A stretch of DNA of 64,000 nucleotides. It comes from Beaufortia kweichowensis (lineage: Eukaryota; Chordata; Actinopteri; Cypriniformes; Gastromyzontidae). The notes beneath the pieces are model-generated. The model saw nothing but the letters and a program-made list of their open reading frames with translations. It did no database searches and had not been told where the DNA came from. The stretch is taken from contig CM032809.1 of the NCBI GenBank assembly GCA_019155185.1, positions 11,595,512-11,659,511 of the forward strand. Direction: 5' to 3'. A program made the position numbers and the translations under genes. Numbering within the stretch: the stretch's first letter is position 1; every line of letters begins with the position of its first letter. Positions 27,630 through 39,100 of this stretch are shown one piece after another.

Positions 27630-30535
27630 CAACAGTCAAGGTTGCAGGAGAGTTCTGAAAGAAAAATATATATTTATTTAATTTCAATTGAATTTTGTCA
27701 TAGGAGAAATACAGGAACCACATTTTTTTGGCTGTTTTCAGTCCTGAGATGAGTAATCTCACTCAAGGTTATCAACACAATCAAATTCTAATGTGATGCA
27801 AATGTCACTTACAAGAGCCCACTGAGTTCATCCGCCGAGACAGCATTGACAAAACCAACATAATAAGTGACACATTCATTAGAGGTGCTGTCAAAACACT
27901 GTTGCTTGATGTGGCAATTAAACTTGGATTTACAGAGTGTGGGAGGAAGTCAGTGCTTCAGTTTTAATAGAGATATAACGCATGTACAGGACAGAATATA
28001 CAAGGCTTACGTAAAAACCGTTTCATTTAAGATCCTGTTAAGATGTCCTTGGACTGCTAGAACAGGAAGTTACAGGGCATGAACCGGTCTAAAAGTGAAA
28101 AGACTTGAGGTTGAATGAGGACCTGAATCTGTCGATGGCAATAGCTGTTCTTTCTAGTACACACAGATCCAGTGTCAGAACTGTAATTGCTATAATGACA
28201 ATAAAAGATATGTTGCATCTTAAATGGTATAAGGAAGTGAAGGAGAAAACATACATTTAGAAAGTAACATTATAAGGATTATTCTGCTTATCTATCATAT
28301 ATGATATATTTTCAGTTTGAATCATTGAGATGCCAAAGCACAAGAACATATTTTGAAATTGAATGATTTTTGGAGCTGTCAGACAGACTTGAAAATGAAC
28401 CAGTGGCCAATTTTTCCCTCAGAGGGCATAAAAGATTCACTCAATACCCGCTTAATAATAGATTATCTATAACTCATCTTCTTGGTTTCTCATTCTGTCT
28501 CTGATGCCCAGTGAAGGCAAATTTCAGCAAAGGCAGGTTATATGAGTCTATACATCAGTCTCCACAAGCTCGATTTATATATTCGTGTTCCTCAATACAC
28601 AAGACCTATTCAAGAGTAGTACAGTATATACAGTACATGTGCAATTTCAGAAAGCATCTTCAATAGCCCCTTCCAGTGAAATCCAGAAATTAAAATTGTG
28701 AAAGATATCACAATCTGGGATGTTAATGGAGTGAAGAATACATCCCAGTGAAAGTCTCTTTTCAAAGCATGCATACCATTTAAGCAGATTCATTCAAAAC
28801 AATCAGCATAGACATTTGCCACATAGAATAAGATTAGATGTAAATGATCATGGTCAATACCTCACACTTCCATGCATATATATGCAAATGTGTGAGTGGT
28901 TGTCTTTTTGTGCTAGAGAGAGAAAAAAGAGACATAGCAAAACCCAAGATATCTCTGAATTAAGACAAAAATTTCACTCCTAATGAAACCACATCAGACA
29001 GCCCATTTAAAAATCAATAAAAGACCAAAAACTCAACAAAAAATGTGTGTCACATGTAGGTCTGGAAACGGGCTGATTTGTGTTGAGGTCTCGAGTGAAA
29101 ACCTGTGACCTAAGCAGAAGTGAAGGCTGAATTCTCATGTTATGGACTCTCGTGTTCTCAGTGAAGAAGAAAACAACATTAGACTCTATGTAATCCTCTG
29201 CAGAATGTGTAAGAATTAAAATTGAACAGACGTTTGAGTATGCTGTTTGAAATTTGTTGTTTAAATATGTTTTGATCAAATAAATGTATTCTCAAATTAC
29301 TGCACTGGACAAACACAACCAGGTTGAACAAATGCGTTGCTCTGTGGTTGCTGAAATGTTCTTGGTGGTTTTTTACTGGCTTAACCCAAACTACATAAAT
29401 CAGAATTTCTGTCAAACTATTGCTTTGATTCACATATCATTCAATAAATCCCCTAAATATTTATAGAGGAGTCAAAGTTTCAGCACCCAACCCGTGTCCA
29501 GAGTCACTGGAAAAGTTTCCTGGCATATTTCCTTTTTCAGACCGTATAAATTAAATATTGACTGCCAAAATGCGTGTTCTCAGCCGAGTGAGAACAGCTA
29601 CAGAGACAAGACCAACCAAACACACTGAATCTGAATATAAATCTACTGGAAAATCTCCACAGATACCCCTCCACCCCATCTTAGAGGAATAAAATTTCCC
29701 CTTTCCTGAACCAAACCAAACTTTTGATAGATTTTTTGGGTGAGCAAGCAAGAAACTCTGGCTAAATAAAAACTACAGTTTCAAAGATATTTGCAACATC
29801 TGGATCATATAATAATATTCATTATCTCGGGCTGTGCACATTACACGAGAGATTAAAAGTATTATATTATCCAGACAGTGTGTAATGGTGTGTAATTCAC
29901 AGTGATGCATACTGTACTGTTCTCTGTGAAAGTGAGCATTTTACAAGTCACAAAACACGCAAGCTGTTATGTCCAGAATAAATTGCAGCCTGGCATAATA
30001 AAAACTTAGAATAAAGAGACATAAATTCACTGTTACATCTGAGAAAGTGTCTTCATCAGTCTAATGGGATTCTTATGAAAGCTAAGAAGTTCTTTCATGT
30101 GCATATTAGCATAAAGTGACTGATTGTCAGATCAACACTCTTTTGTTCCTGTTTCTCAATCTTTCTCGCTCTTCCTCACCTCTCAGTTTTGCTCTACCTT
30201 AGCGAGGACCATTACTGTATGTTGTGTGCATTTATCCATTAGATTACAGCATGCCTGTATTCCCCAGAGCTGCCTGTCCGGTGGGTCACATGCACATTTA
30301 ATGTGTATGACAGGCAATTACTCAGGAATGGCACTCGGTCTCATTGTCAGCTCCCCAGACTCTGTGCTGATGTGATTGACACATTCCCATATAAAATTCT
30401 TTAGGTCATGTGGTTTCAGGGTGTCATGTCATTTGGAAAGAAACATCCCATAAAGAGTACGGCAGGTCAAGTTCACCTAGTCCTTAAAGTTAGGACAATG
30501 AGTTACAATAGAGAGATAACACATGTTAAGTTTTA
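27630..30535. other. Intergenic DNA, nothing recognised
   Basis: Short frames only, none with a recognised domain. No repeat was confidently assigned. Confidence 0.5.
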
Positions 30536-30539
30536 AGTT

Positions 30540-30897
30540 AACACATGAAAGTATAAATGAGTTGGTATTTTCACAATGTTATAATATGCTTCATTGTGGT
30601 TACATCATTTTTACATTAGTTTAAATTTAGAGTGTGATTTCTAAAGCATTTTAAAATGTACTGCAACATTACCTAATTGAAACCAAAATGCATAACGTTA
30701 TATAAACGTTATAAAAACTTTCTTTATTAGAGATGAGTTGATATTTTCATATCATATTTTCATGCCAAATGTTTTAAAAACATTTTATATATTATTTTTA
30801 TTTTTTAAATTTAGATTTGGATTTCTAGAACATTTTTAAAATGTTGTACTGCAACATTAATTGCAAGTTAATGTTATGAAACGTTATAAAAACTTTT
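30540..30897. repeat. Imperfect ~170-bp tandem duplication
   Basis: Two successive units share, in order, GAGTTG(G/A)TATTTTCA, TTTAAATTTAGA, a GATTTCTA(A/G) word, AC(A/T)TTTTTAAAATG-like, TACTGCAACATTA and AACGTTATAAAAACTTT (unit ends near 30721 and 30896). The words resemble a fish dispersed repeat built on AACGTTATAAAAACGTT. Confidence 0.65.
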
Positions 30898-31223
30898 GCG
30901 TTTGCTGGGTCACTATTAAAGATGCCTAGACTACGGCCAGTATCAAGGGACCAGAGACTTCACATTATGGACAATAATTTTTAAAAAGGTAACGCTAAAG
31001 TTTTCATAAATTATTCTAAACCGCATTCTATTTTTGTAAGCATATAAAGTTTATAATTTTTAGATAATTGTAATTTATTTGAATATTATCATTTTTATTT
31101 ATTTATTTAAATACTACAGTTTCTTTAAATATTTGTAAGTTTAACATAACAATATTGTTATCACCAGTTGGTGTAGACACTAAAATAGTTATTGTTATAG
31201 TTATTGTCTAAAGTGTGAATGGC

Positions 31224-31275
31224 CCTTTACAACACCTTAGCAACCATCTAGCAATACCCTGGCAACCATTCACAT
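31224..31275 (+). repeat. Short minisatellite-like GCAACCA repeat
   Basis: Four imperfect units of the type 'acaccctagcaacca' occur in tandem (CAACACCTTAGCAACCATC, TAGCAATACCCTGGCAACCA). This is a motif commonly dispersed in cyprinid genomes. A single related word occurs at 60338-60352. Confidence 0.5.
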
Positions 31276-31279
31276 TTCT

Positions 31280-32830
31280 AAAGAATAAAAACACTAAGTT
31301 TAAGATAATTTTACTGTGGCTAAAGTCGTGTTTTGGGACAGCTCTTAATCAGTCATTCAAACTTTCTGCACCTTCCGGCCATGTGTATTTCATCTTTATG
31401 GATTCACATCTGTTCAGTATGATTCACCTAAATCTGACCTGTCACTTTGTGACTTGCGGTACAGGGAGTCCTGTCAACCTAACGCTGTCAATCTACTTTA
31501 GCCTCAGAAGCAAAAAAAGCCCCACAATTTTACACAGCACATGTTTTTTCTGTGTGCAGGTACAAATGTTATATTTCACACTCACAAAGCTTCGAGCCAA
31601 ACAACCGAAAACATATTACAGTTGTGGTTTGGGAAAAGAGTGCAGAAATAGGACACCGGGCAGCAGGTGAGAAGTAACTCTATCTCACACCTGAATGAAC
31701 TACATCTGCACCTGAACAGTACACACACATGTACAAAACATACTGAACACAATAAAAAAGAAAGAACTGTACAATTCAAAGAATCTTCAGTGCTTTACCA
31801 AAAATATCTGGAATAACAAAATCTACACTAACAAAAACACCATCAAAGAAATAGAGTAGTGCTTCAAGTAAATCGATAGCTTTTTGTGAATAACATACTG
31901 TTATTTTGGAGTTTGGGACTTGATTTATAACCTCAGAAACATTTTGTGAAATGTTAGATGGCACAGCTTGTTTGAAAAAAAAAAATTTCAGATATAAATA
32001 CCTGTTTCAATACCTTGCTCAACATCTCCAAATGGTTTCAGAAGTGTTGCTGTATTGTGTCTTTTCATCTGAAATGCAAAACAGTCTGAAGACTGAAGAA
32101 AATTGTACTTACACGAAGTCCTCACAAAGATGTACTACTAGCTAAATCACAGACAAAAGTTAGGACTTTTTAAAATGCAAATAAAATGCATTACATTAAA
32201 GCATATCTCAACATGTAGGTCAGCCGTAGGCCTCTCGACTCCCAGAAGTCTTTTGGTTTCTGAAATTAGCACATCTCTGTAAACCCGTGCAGTGAGGACA
32301 GCTCGGATAATGATCTTATGATGTATGAATGAGTCTGCTAGAGGGCTACAATACTGAATTATCACCACCAAGCAGTCGTGGCCACCATTAAAGCCTCAGA
32401 CAGGCCATTTTGTTCCGTTTAGTGAAGCGTCAGCAAATCTGCTTTAGGCCTGATTGTTTAAGAGATGCCATCAATAATGTAACTTTGGAAAGGTGTGCGA
32501 TAATGTTTTCTGTAGTATAGCCTAGTCTACTGCTCCTACTTGAAAATACAACAGAATGCTCATTGAAGTTGTATTTGTGAATTTGCAGAAAACTTGCAGA
32601 AATCTAGACGTTTGGTTCGGTTGTTGAAGGGTCACGGTATTTTCTGTTTCTTCAACCAATTACAGTACAATTCGAAAATCTGATTTCCATATGTGAAATG
32701 ACAGGTTTTTCTTTCAATTTAGTTCTTATTAATTTTGTCCTCCTTCTTTAGAAAATGATTACAATCTTATACACTAATACACATCTTAAGTAAAATGAAA
32801 CCTTAAGAAGCTGATGATTTTGATGATGCT
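31280..32830. other. Intergenic DNA, nothing recognised
   Basis: Plus-strand frame 31215-31670 (151 codons) starts within the minisatellite and shows no domain. It is regarded as chance. Confidence 0.45.
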
Positions 32831-32837
32831 GATAAGT

Positions 32838-33180
32838 TGACTACTTTTAAAGATGCCATAGTGTCCATCTATTTTTGGATGTTTTTTGTCACAACATAAT
32901 TACAATTATGTTTTTAAATAATTGTATAATTCCCACTGTTACAATTGTGTTATTTAATGGTTTTGATGAGTTTACTACTATTCTAAAATATGGGAAAAAT
33001 CTAAACAACAGTGAGAAAGTGTTTCCAAACTTTTGACTGGTACTGCTGATATACCTAGTGAAAAAAATTGATAATACCATTTATTCTATGTATTATATAA
33101 TTTCCTTAATATTTATTTACTGTAAAGCTACTTTGCAACAATGAAAAACTCTATAAAAAAGCGCTATAAAAATATAAATT
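32838..33180 (+). mobile_element. Fossil of fish DNA-transposon-like repeats
   Basis: The segment ends GTGTTTCCAAACTTTTGACTGG (33020-33041), a tail found widely in fish dispersed repeats, preceded by TGGTTTTGATGAGTTTACTA. It is followed by a second common module, TACTGTAAAGCTACTTTGCA, with AAGCGCTATAAAAATA (33118-33174). No coding capacity. Family names were not assigned. Confidence 0.5.
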
Positions 33181-33189
33181 ATATTAAAT

Positions 33190-34060
33190 ATAAATATGCA
33201 TTTGAATTAAATGTGCAACAAAACTAAGTTTATGATTTGTCTGCTCTCATTATACCCTGCATTAAAGTGTCACTGTTCTAAAAACAAACACCATTGGGGT
33301 TTTTGCTGTGTCACAAGCACTCTAAATATAGAAACAGAGCCAGAAGAACACGTGTGACTCATCGTAAAGATGCACAACCCCATTTACGTAATCACAGCTG
33401 CATCCCAAACTCCTATTGACCTTCACAAGTGCGTAAATTCAATCTAGCGTGAGATACACACGAGTATAGGAGTGAGATTGTGACGTTGAGACCCTATGAC
33501 ATTTCATTTTGGTTACTTATTCATACTTTGGTTGTGTTAGCACAGAGGGAAGAGACAGGACAAGGGGAGTTACGTAATCAGATGCGTGAGAGAATTACAG
33601 AGCAAGTTCTTGAGGTACTATACAGTAGCTAAACCGTGATATATTCATAAGGTGATGCTATTGTGATTGTGATGTCGCTTTACTTAAAGTAACACTGCTG
33701 TGCAAAGCTACACAAAACCCATCCATCACTGCAGAACCAGCGCATGCTGAATAGCACAACGCATGCACAAATAAGTTGGTATTTTTATGGTAATGACATA
33801 ACCATGTTTTTCAAACCCACTGGAGTTCAGTCATTGTCTGACTGTGCATACATTGAAGAGCTAACCACAATCCACCAGCACTTAAATCTGACAGTAATAT
33901 TCACTCTCGTTACATTTCAAAGCTCTCATGTATTAACACATTCACAGTAATGCACCGCAAAACCAAAGACCAGAAAATCCAACACACAGACCAATTCAAG
34001 ACCTAGAGCCGACCAAAACTACAGACCCTGTCGAACACCCCCATTTAACAAAGCATATAA
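33190..34060. other. Intergenic DNA, nothing recognised
   Basis: No coding or structural feature supported. Confidence 0.5.
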
Positions 34061-34064
34061 TAAC

Positions 34065-34165
34065 AATGGTAAAACTTTACACTAAGTTTGTATTTGTTAA
34101 CATTAGTACTAAATACATTAGCAAATATGAACTAACAATGAGTAAAGTTTTTCAGGATTTATAAA
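34065..34165 (+). mobile_element. Fragment of GTTAACATTAGTTAAT-type dispersed repeat
   Basis: AATGGTAAAACTTTACACTA, GTTAACATTAGTACTAAA, ATGAACTAACAATGAG and TTTATAAATCTGTGTTAATA occur in the order expected of a common cyprinid non-autonomous DNA element. The element is truncated by the adjoining TAA array. Confidence 0.6.
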
Positions 34166-34170
34166 TCTGT

Positions 34171-34172
<2 letters not shown>

Positions 34173-34244
<72 letters not shown>
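34173..34244 (+). repeat. (TAA)n microsatellite
   Basis: About 24 uninterrupted ATA/TAA units. A second shorter array lies at 34326-34359, separated by mixed ATT/TAT triplets. Confidence 0.95.
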
Positions 34245-34246
<2 letters not shown>

Positions 34247-34325
34247 CATTAGATCAACACATAATAATAATTATTATTGTTATTATTAGGACCATTATCA
34301 CTATTAATGATAATAACAATAACAA

Positions 34326-34326
34326 C

Positions 34327-34359
<33 letters not shown>
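34326..34359 (+). repeat. (TAA)n microsatellite, second array
   Basis: About 11 units of the same triplet, 80 bp after the first array. The interval between them contains ATTATTATTGTTATTATT, so the region can fold back on itself. Confidence 0.9.
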
Positions 34360-34680
34360 TTAGTAATAATAGTAATAAATAATATTTCTTCTCTTGCAAC
34401 ATCTTTATAGATCTCAAAACCAGGTCATGTCTAGACAAGATTTAGACTAAAACTTTCCATGAACAGTAAATCTGCTTGATATTTCCATGCAGTAAATCTA
34501 CTTGATATTTTGCCTCTGTGTTATTGCAGTGAACTAAAAAAAACAAAGTATACTTATACTTTATATTTATACTAGTTTATACTAAGGTATCATACAAGCA
34601 GACTCGAGCAGAGAGCATGGGATTGTCGATCTAGTCTTTCTGCCTGCAGGTCTGTTACCAGCTGTGTTCTACCCTTAAAT

Positions 34681-34737
34681 GAGAACTGCAGGTGACCCTG
34701 TAACAGCCTGCTGCTGATTCATCCACCTGCAGTTCTC
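34681..34737. repeat. Perfect 14-bp inverted repeat (stem-loop)
   Basis: GAGAACTGCAGGTG (34681-34694) and its exact reverse complement CACCTGCAGTTCTC (34724-34737) are separated by 29 bp that themselves contain partly complementary CTGTAACAGC. Function unknown. Confidence 0.6.
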
Positions 34738-35430
34738 TGTGTTCTTCTCTCTGTCTCTCACTGTTGGTCTCTTTATGTTTCAGTGCTGAACTTATCAACT
34801 TCCACTGCAGTGTCTGCAGACATTTCAAGACATCAAAATAAACAGAGGGAATATATGCAATGGGATGTTTAACCATACCCACACAATAGATTCTTGTGCA
34901 TATGGAGATATTAACTAATTAACTTTTTTAAATATATTATATTACAATATTACAATGAAAAATCATATATGATATTACCAATGCCTGGAATGCTTGGGGA
35001 TTGACTGATGTCATGTAATTTTGCAGTCAATGCAAAATTACTTCTCAACTAATTGAAATGTCATTCAAAATGATTATAGTATGTGTGCATGTGTGTGCGC
35101 TTATATCTCAAGCATGCTAAATTGCGGCTCTGTTTTTCCATAATTATCACTAATAAATGGCATACTACAGGAAAGCAATCACATTAATCAAAGTGCAAAT
35201 ACTTAGGAATAAATCACTGCATTTAATGGGAACAATTTCCATAATCTACAACAGAATTTCATTCCTCACCCCGACTGAGATAAAGACAAATACAACAGCA
35301 CTTATTTCCCTTGAGGCAAACCAACCTTATCTTTCTCTTAAAGAATTATGAAGTACATCAGGGACAAATGGTGAAGTAAAAGAGCATCACGTCATCAGTG
35401 AACTTAAGAGAGTCAGTCATACAACGGCTC

Positions 35431-35431
<1 letters not shown>

Positions 35432-35462
<31 letters not shown>
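35432..35462 (+). repeat. (CA)n microsatellite
   Basis: About 15 CA units. Confidence 0.95.
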
Positions 35463-35463
<1 letters not shown>

Positions 35464-35936
35464 TATAAATAATGGTCACACATGAATTTCAGGGATAGTG
35501 GAAGAAAGTCTTTATTACAATGTCACATTATGTCCTCAGTCTATAAAACAACAGAAGTCTGTGATGTCCTCATACAGCTGCACAACAATATAGAGAAAGG
35601 AAACTAATGATAGAAATATCAATATGTGTGTTTATGTATCTTCTTGTCAAATACATTTCTCCAAAATCAGTCCTTAAAATAGTCTTTTTTTGTCTTTGAA
35701 GATTCAAACCACAGATTGGAAGACTGGACATTATTGCGCTTCAGAAGAGCAGCCTCGAATCTCATTTGAGTTCCTCTGTAAATGATTAACTACGTACCCT
35801 TACACGGTCACCTCTTTCCATCAATGAAACATTCATTAGCTGGAGTTACGTGATGCCATGAGAGGTCGAGGAAGATGCGTCTGATGTGCAGATGCCACAC
35901 ATGTTGGGTTCCCATGTTTTATAGGGACTTTCCATG

Positions 35937-36106
35937 CACTGTAAAAAAAAATTTGGATTGCCTTAACATTTTAAGTCCAGTCAACTTACAACAAATAAGT
36001 GATGTGTTGAAAAAAATTTTTAGTTGAAATGATGTAAAAACAGTAAATGATTTGGAAAAAACTTGACTGGACTTAAAATTTTAAGGCAACCAAGAATTTT
36101 ACAGTA
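35937..36106. mobile_element. MITE with ~45-bp terminal inverted repeats
   Basis: The element is 170 bp long. Its left end CACTGTAAAAAAAAATTTGG with TTTTAAGTCCAGTCAA is matched in reverse complement by the right end TTGACTGGACTTAAAATTTT with ATTTTACAGTA. There is no coding capacity. The CACTGTAAAA ends place it with widespread fish non-autonomous DNA transposons; the superfamily was not determined. Confidence 0.8.
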
Positions 36107-36109
36107 CCC

Positions 36110-39100
36110 TCACCCAACCAATAAACCTAATTTATACATTTTTAAGGAGACCATACACATATAAACACACAACAATGTGTCAAAATGTGTGGAAAATATG
36201 TTTTTACTCTTTTAGATTTTTTTGATTGGAAAAATTTTTTATTATATTTTTAATTAAATATCCGCTATTATATATAGAATAGCGTGCAAACAGTTTTTTC
36301 TGTATGCTTAGAATACACAGAAGACCAGCTACATTTGCCCAGATGTGCAGGATACAACAAGAGAACACTGAAATAAATAGCCTTGACCTATTTTGAATGT
36401 CAGAAATTACCCAAAAGTAATATCAGTCACGATTGTTCAGGAGTGTACCTCCTACTTGACTTATTTAATCAGACTGCCAAAAATGAACAATTATTCAAAT
36501 GAAAGACACAATGGGCATTTTAATCTCTTGATACGATAACTGTATTACATTCACTGAATCACTCATGCATTAAAACATAAGGTCATATGACAACAGCAAA
36601 GCATAATACTTTTTAAGATATTTACTGTTGCATATTTACTCTTTACACATACACATTTTTAAAATAGTAGACTACTACATAGGCTGTATAAAATATATAC
36701 TGCACATACTATTCAGAAAGCATTAGGCTTGTATTCCATCCTAAGTAAGTAATGAATGGCTTCTCTTGGTTACAGGTGAATAGTTCAAGTTCAGGCAGGT
36801 CAAAGCAAACATGCCATGCAATAGTGTTAAACTCCTCTGACTCCTCCCACAATCTTCAGCGTTGACTACACCCGGATCTCACCCTTCAACGTCACTACTG
36901 TGACTCTACAGCCAATCAGATTCCACCACCTATCTGCGTCCTGTGCTTATCCGGTCAGTAACCCTGCCCATAGGTGACATCGTCATCGGGATGTTCTCTC
37001 TCTGCCCAAGAATAAAGCTCCCCGTGTAGTAAACACGACAGCTAGACGCCAGACCGCCGCTGTCTGAATTTGATTTCACTGTTGTTAAAACGATCACACA
37101 CAATTAGATTAGCTAACTGTACGCTTCAAACCGAAGCTACTTACATGAAGCAAGCCATGCGTGCACACTTAGCACAGCAGCATTGATGGGGCTGATCGCC
37201 AGCTGTGTTCTTTAGATTAAGTGTCTGTCACTGACATCCCCACAAACCTTTATGAATAAAGTTATCCTGCTTTATCAGCTCATTAGTGTTGTCTGGCTGT
37301 CACACAACGCTGTGCTTAAATGGCAGTTATTTGGACCCCTATAAGCTTGACTGATCTGCTTAGAGACTGAAACATTTTCGTTTTGCGCTTCTCGGGCCAC
37401 CGTAGCTTTGCCATTGACAGCTTGTATGGGAAGATAACCTGACATTATTAAAATAAAATAATTAAATAAGTTTGTGTTTAGCTGACGTGGGTGAGTATAC
37501 ATCCAGGAAATTTGCATATTTTAGTGAATTATTCCTTTAAATCCAAGTGCGTCTGCAGTCATTTAAAGTTCAAAACTCCCCGTGGTTTACGGGATATTCT
37601 TAATTTGAGAAAACACACAAGCAGTTATTCCCACCCACACAAATATAGAGCACGACTCATACAAATGATGCTCTTTCCTTAGGGTGTTGTTAGATGTAAT
37701 GCTTAATAATACCCAAAGCTGTGCTAAGGAGGACATAAACTTGCTCTGTAGCGCTGACACGTCAGATCATGTAAGAGGATCTGTAATGTGAGGGAAACAC
37801 CTTTATGTGTCTCTATGAACAGCTCTGATACTTGATGCTGATTGGTCAACAGCTGTCATACACAGTTTCGACCACTTTTCAGAGTATTTGTGTGACTGCA
37901 GAGCCCCAATAGGTGTTCATTATGTGCATTTTCAGTTTATTTATGTTTTGACCCTTTCTGGTTTTATATGCTGATGGAATCAAATAAAAGCAATGTTTTC
38001 TGACACACAGATGCTGTCCAAAACGGAGTGATTCAATTGCTAGTGTTTGATTGGTTAAGAACAGATGGGCATCTTTGCACAGGTGCACGGTGACACATTG
38101 AGCTCAAGTAAAGGTTGGGAAGTCCGTTGGATATTTGAATGGAAAACCATTCATACTGGGAAAACAAAGACCAGCCTGTACAAACAGATATAGCACAGGT
38201 CTGCCGTCACATTGTTAGAAACAGGTCACTAGCACGAGCGATGGGATTTCACGCAGGGCAACAATGGAAAGCAAAGCTCCTTAAATCTTCATGGGATTTA
38301 GATTGTTTTCCGTGCTCCTGGTGCACGAAGGCGTCTTGTCAGCTTATCCTTTAACACTAGTGATCTATCTAGGGTAGAATAGAGAGATCAGAAGAAGAAA
38401 TGGAAACTGTGACTTTGGCCGTGTTAGACAGTATTAGGGTCGACCTTGCTTTACTCTCTGATGCATTATGTACACAAAAGTCTCAAGAGTCGGGCGAACT
38501 CGACAAGAGGATTAAAGGGATAGTTCAACTCCCTCGTGCTGTTCAAAACCTGTGACCATTTTTGATTATGCAGTAACGTCACATCGCCATTTAGCAACTT
38601 TTAACAACAAATCGATCCACCTTTAGCAACTTTCTCTGAAATTAATTGGCGAAAGTGGGTCAAAAAAGATCAAACTTGACCTTTGGAAATGTGAATTTTC
38701 GCAGGAGCTTGCGGTTCTGGTCTGTCGCATTCAGATGCATATAAATGAAAGTCAATGGAACAAAAAGTCTATGTGTGACCGTCCCTTAACAGAACATAAA
38801 TCTTTAGTCTGTCAAAAGGAAAGAAATATACAGTACATGAATTTGACAGCTTAAAAAGTACATTTGCCGCAGCTCTGTGGTTCATGGTGTCCAGGGACCG
38901 GCTGTCCGGCGGTGTTGCAGTAAGAATAAATGCAGAGGGCTGGTTGATTGCGGAGAATTCCCTCTCTCAATTCAGCCCTTCTGTTCATACAAGGACAATT
39001 CGCTGACTGTGGATTTACAGTGTAGTCAGCGCTTTTGACCAAACTAAATTTGGCTAGCTTCACTGCACATGTGAAAAAAACCATCTCCAGGGACAAACGA

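Noticed and set aside
31215..31670. 151-codon plus-strand frame
   Set aside because: It starts in a minisatellite-like repeat and has no domain similarity that I can recognise.
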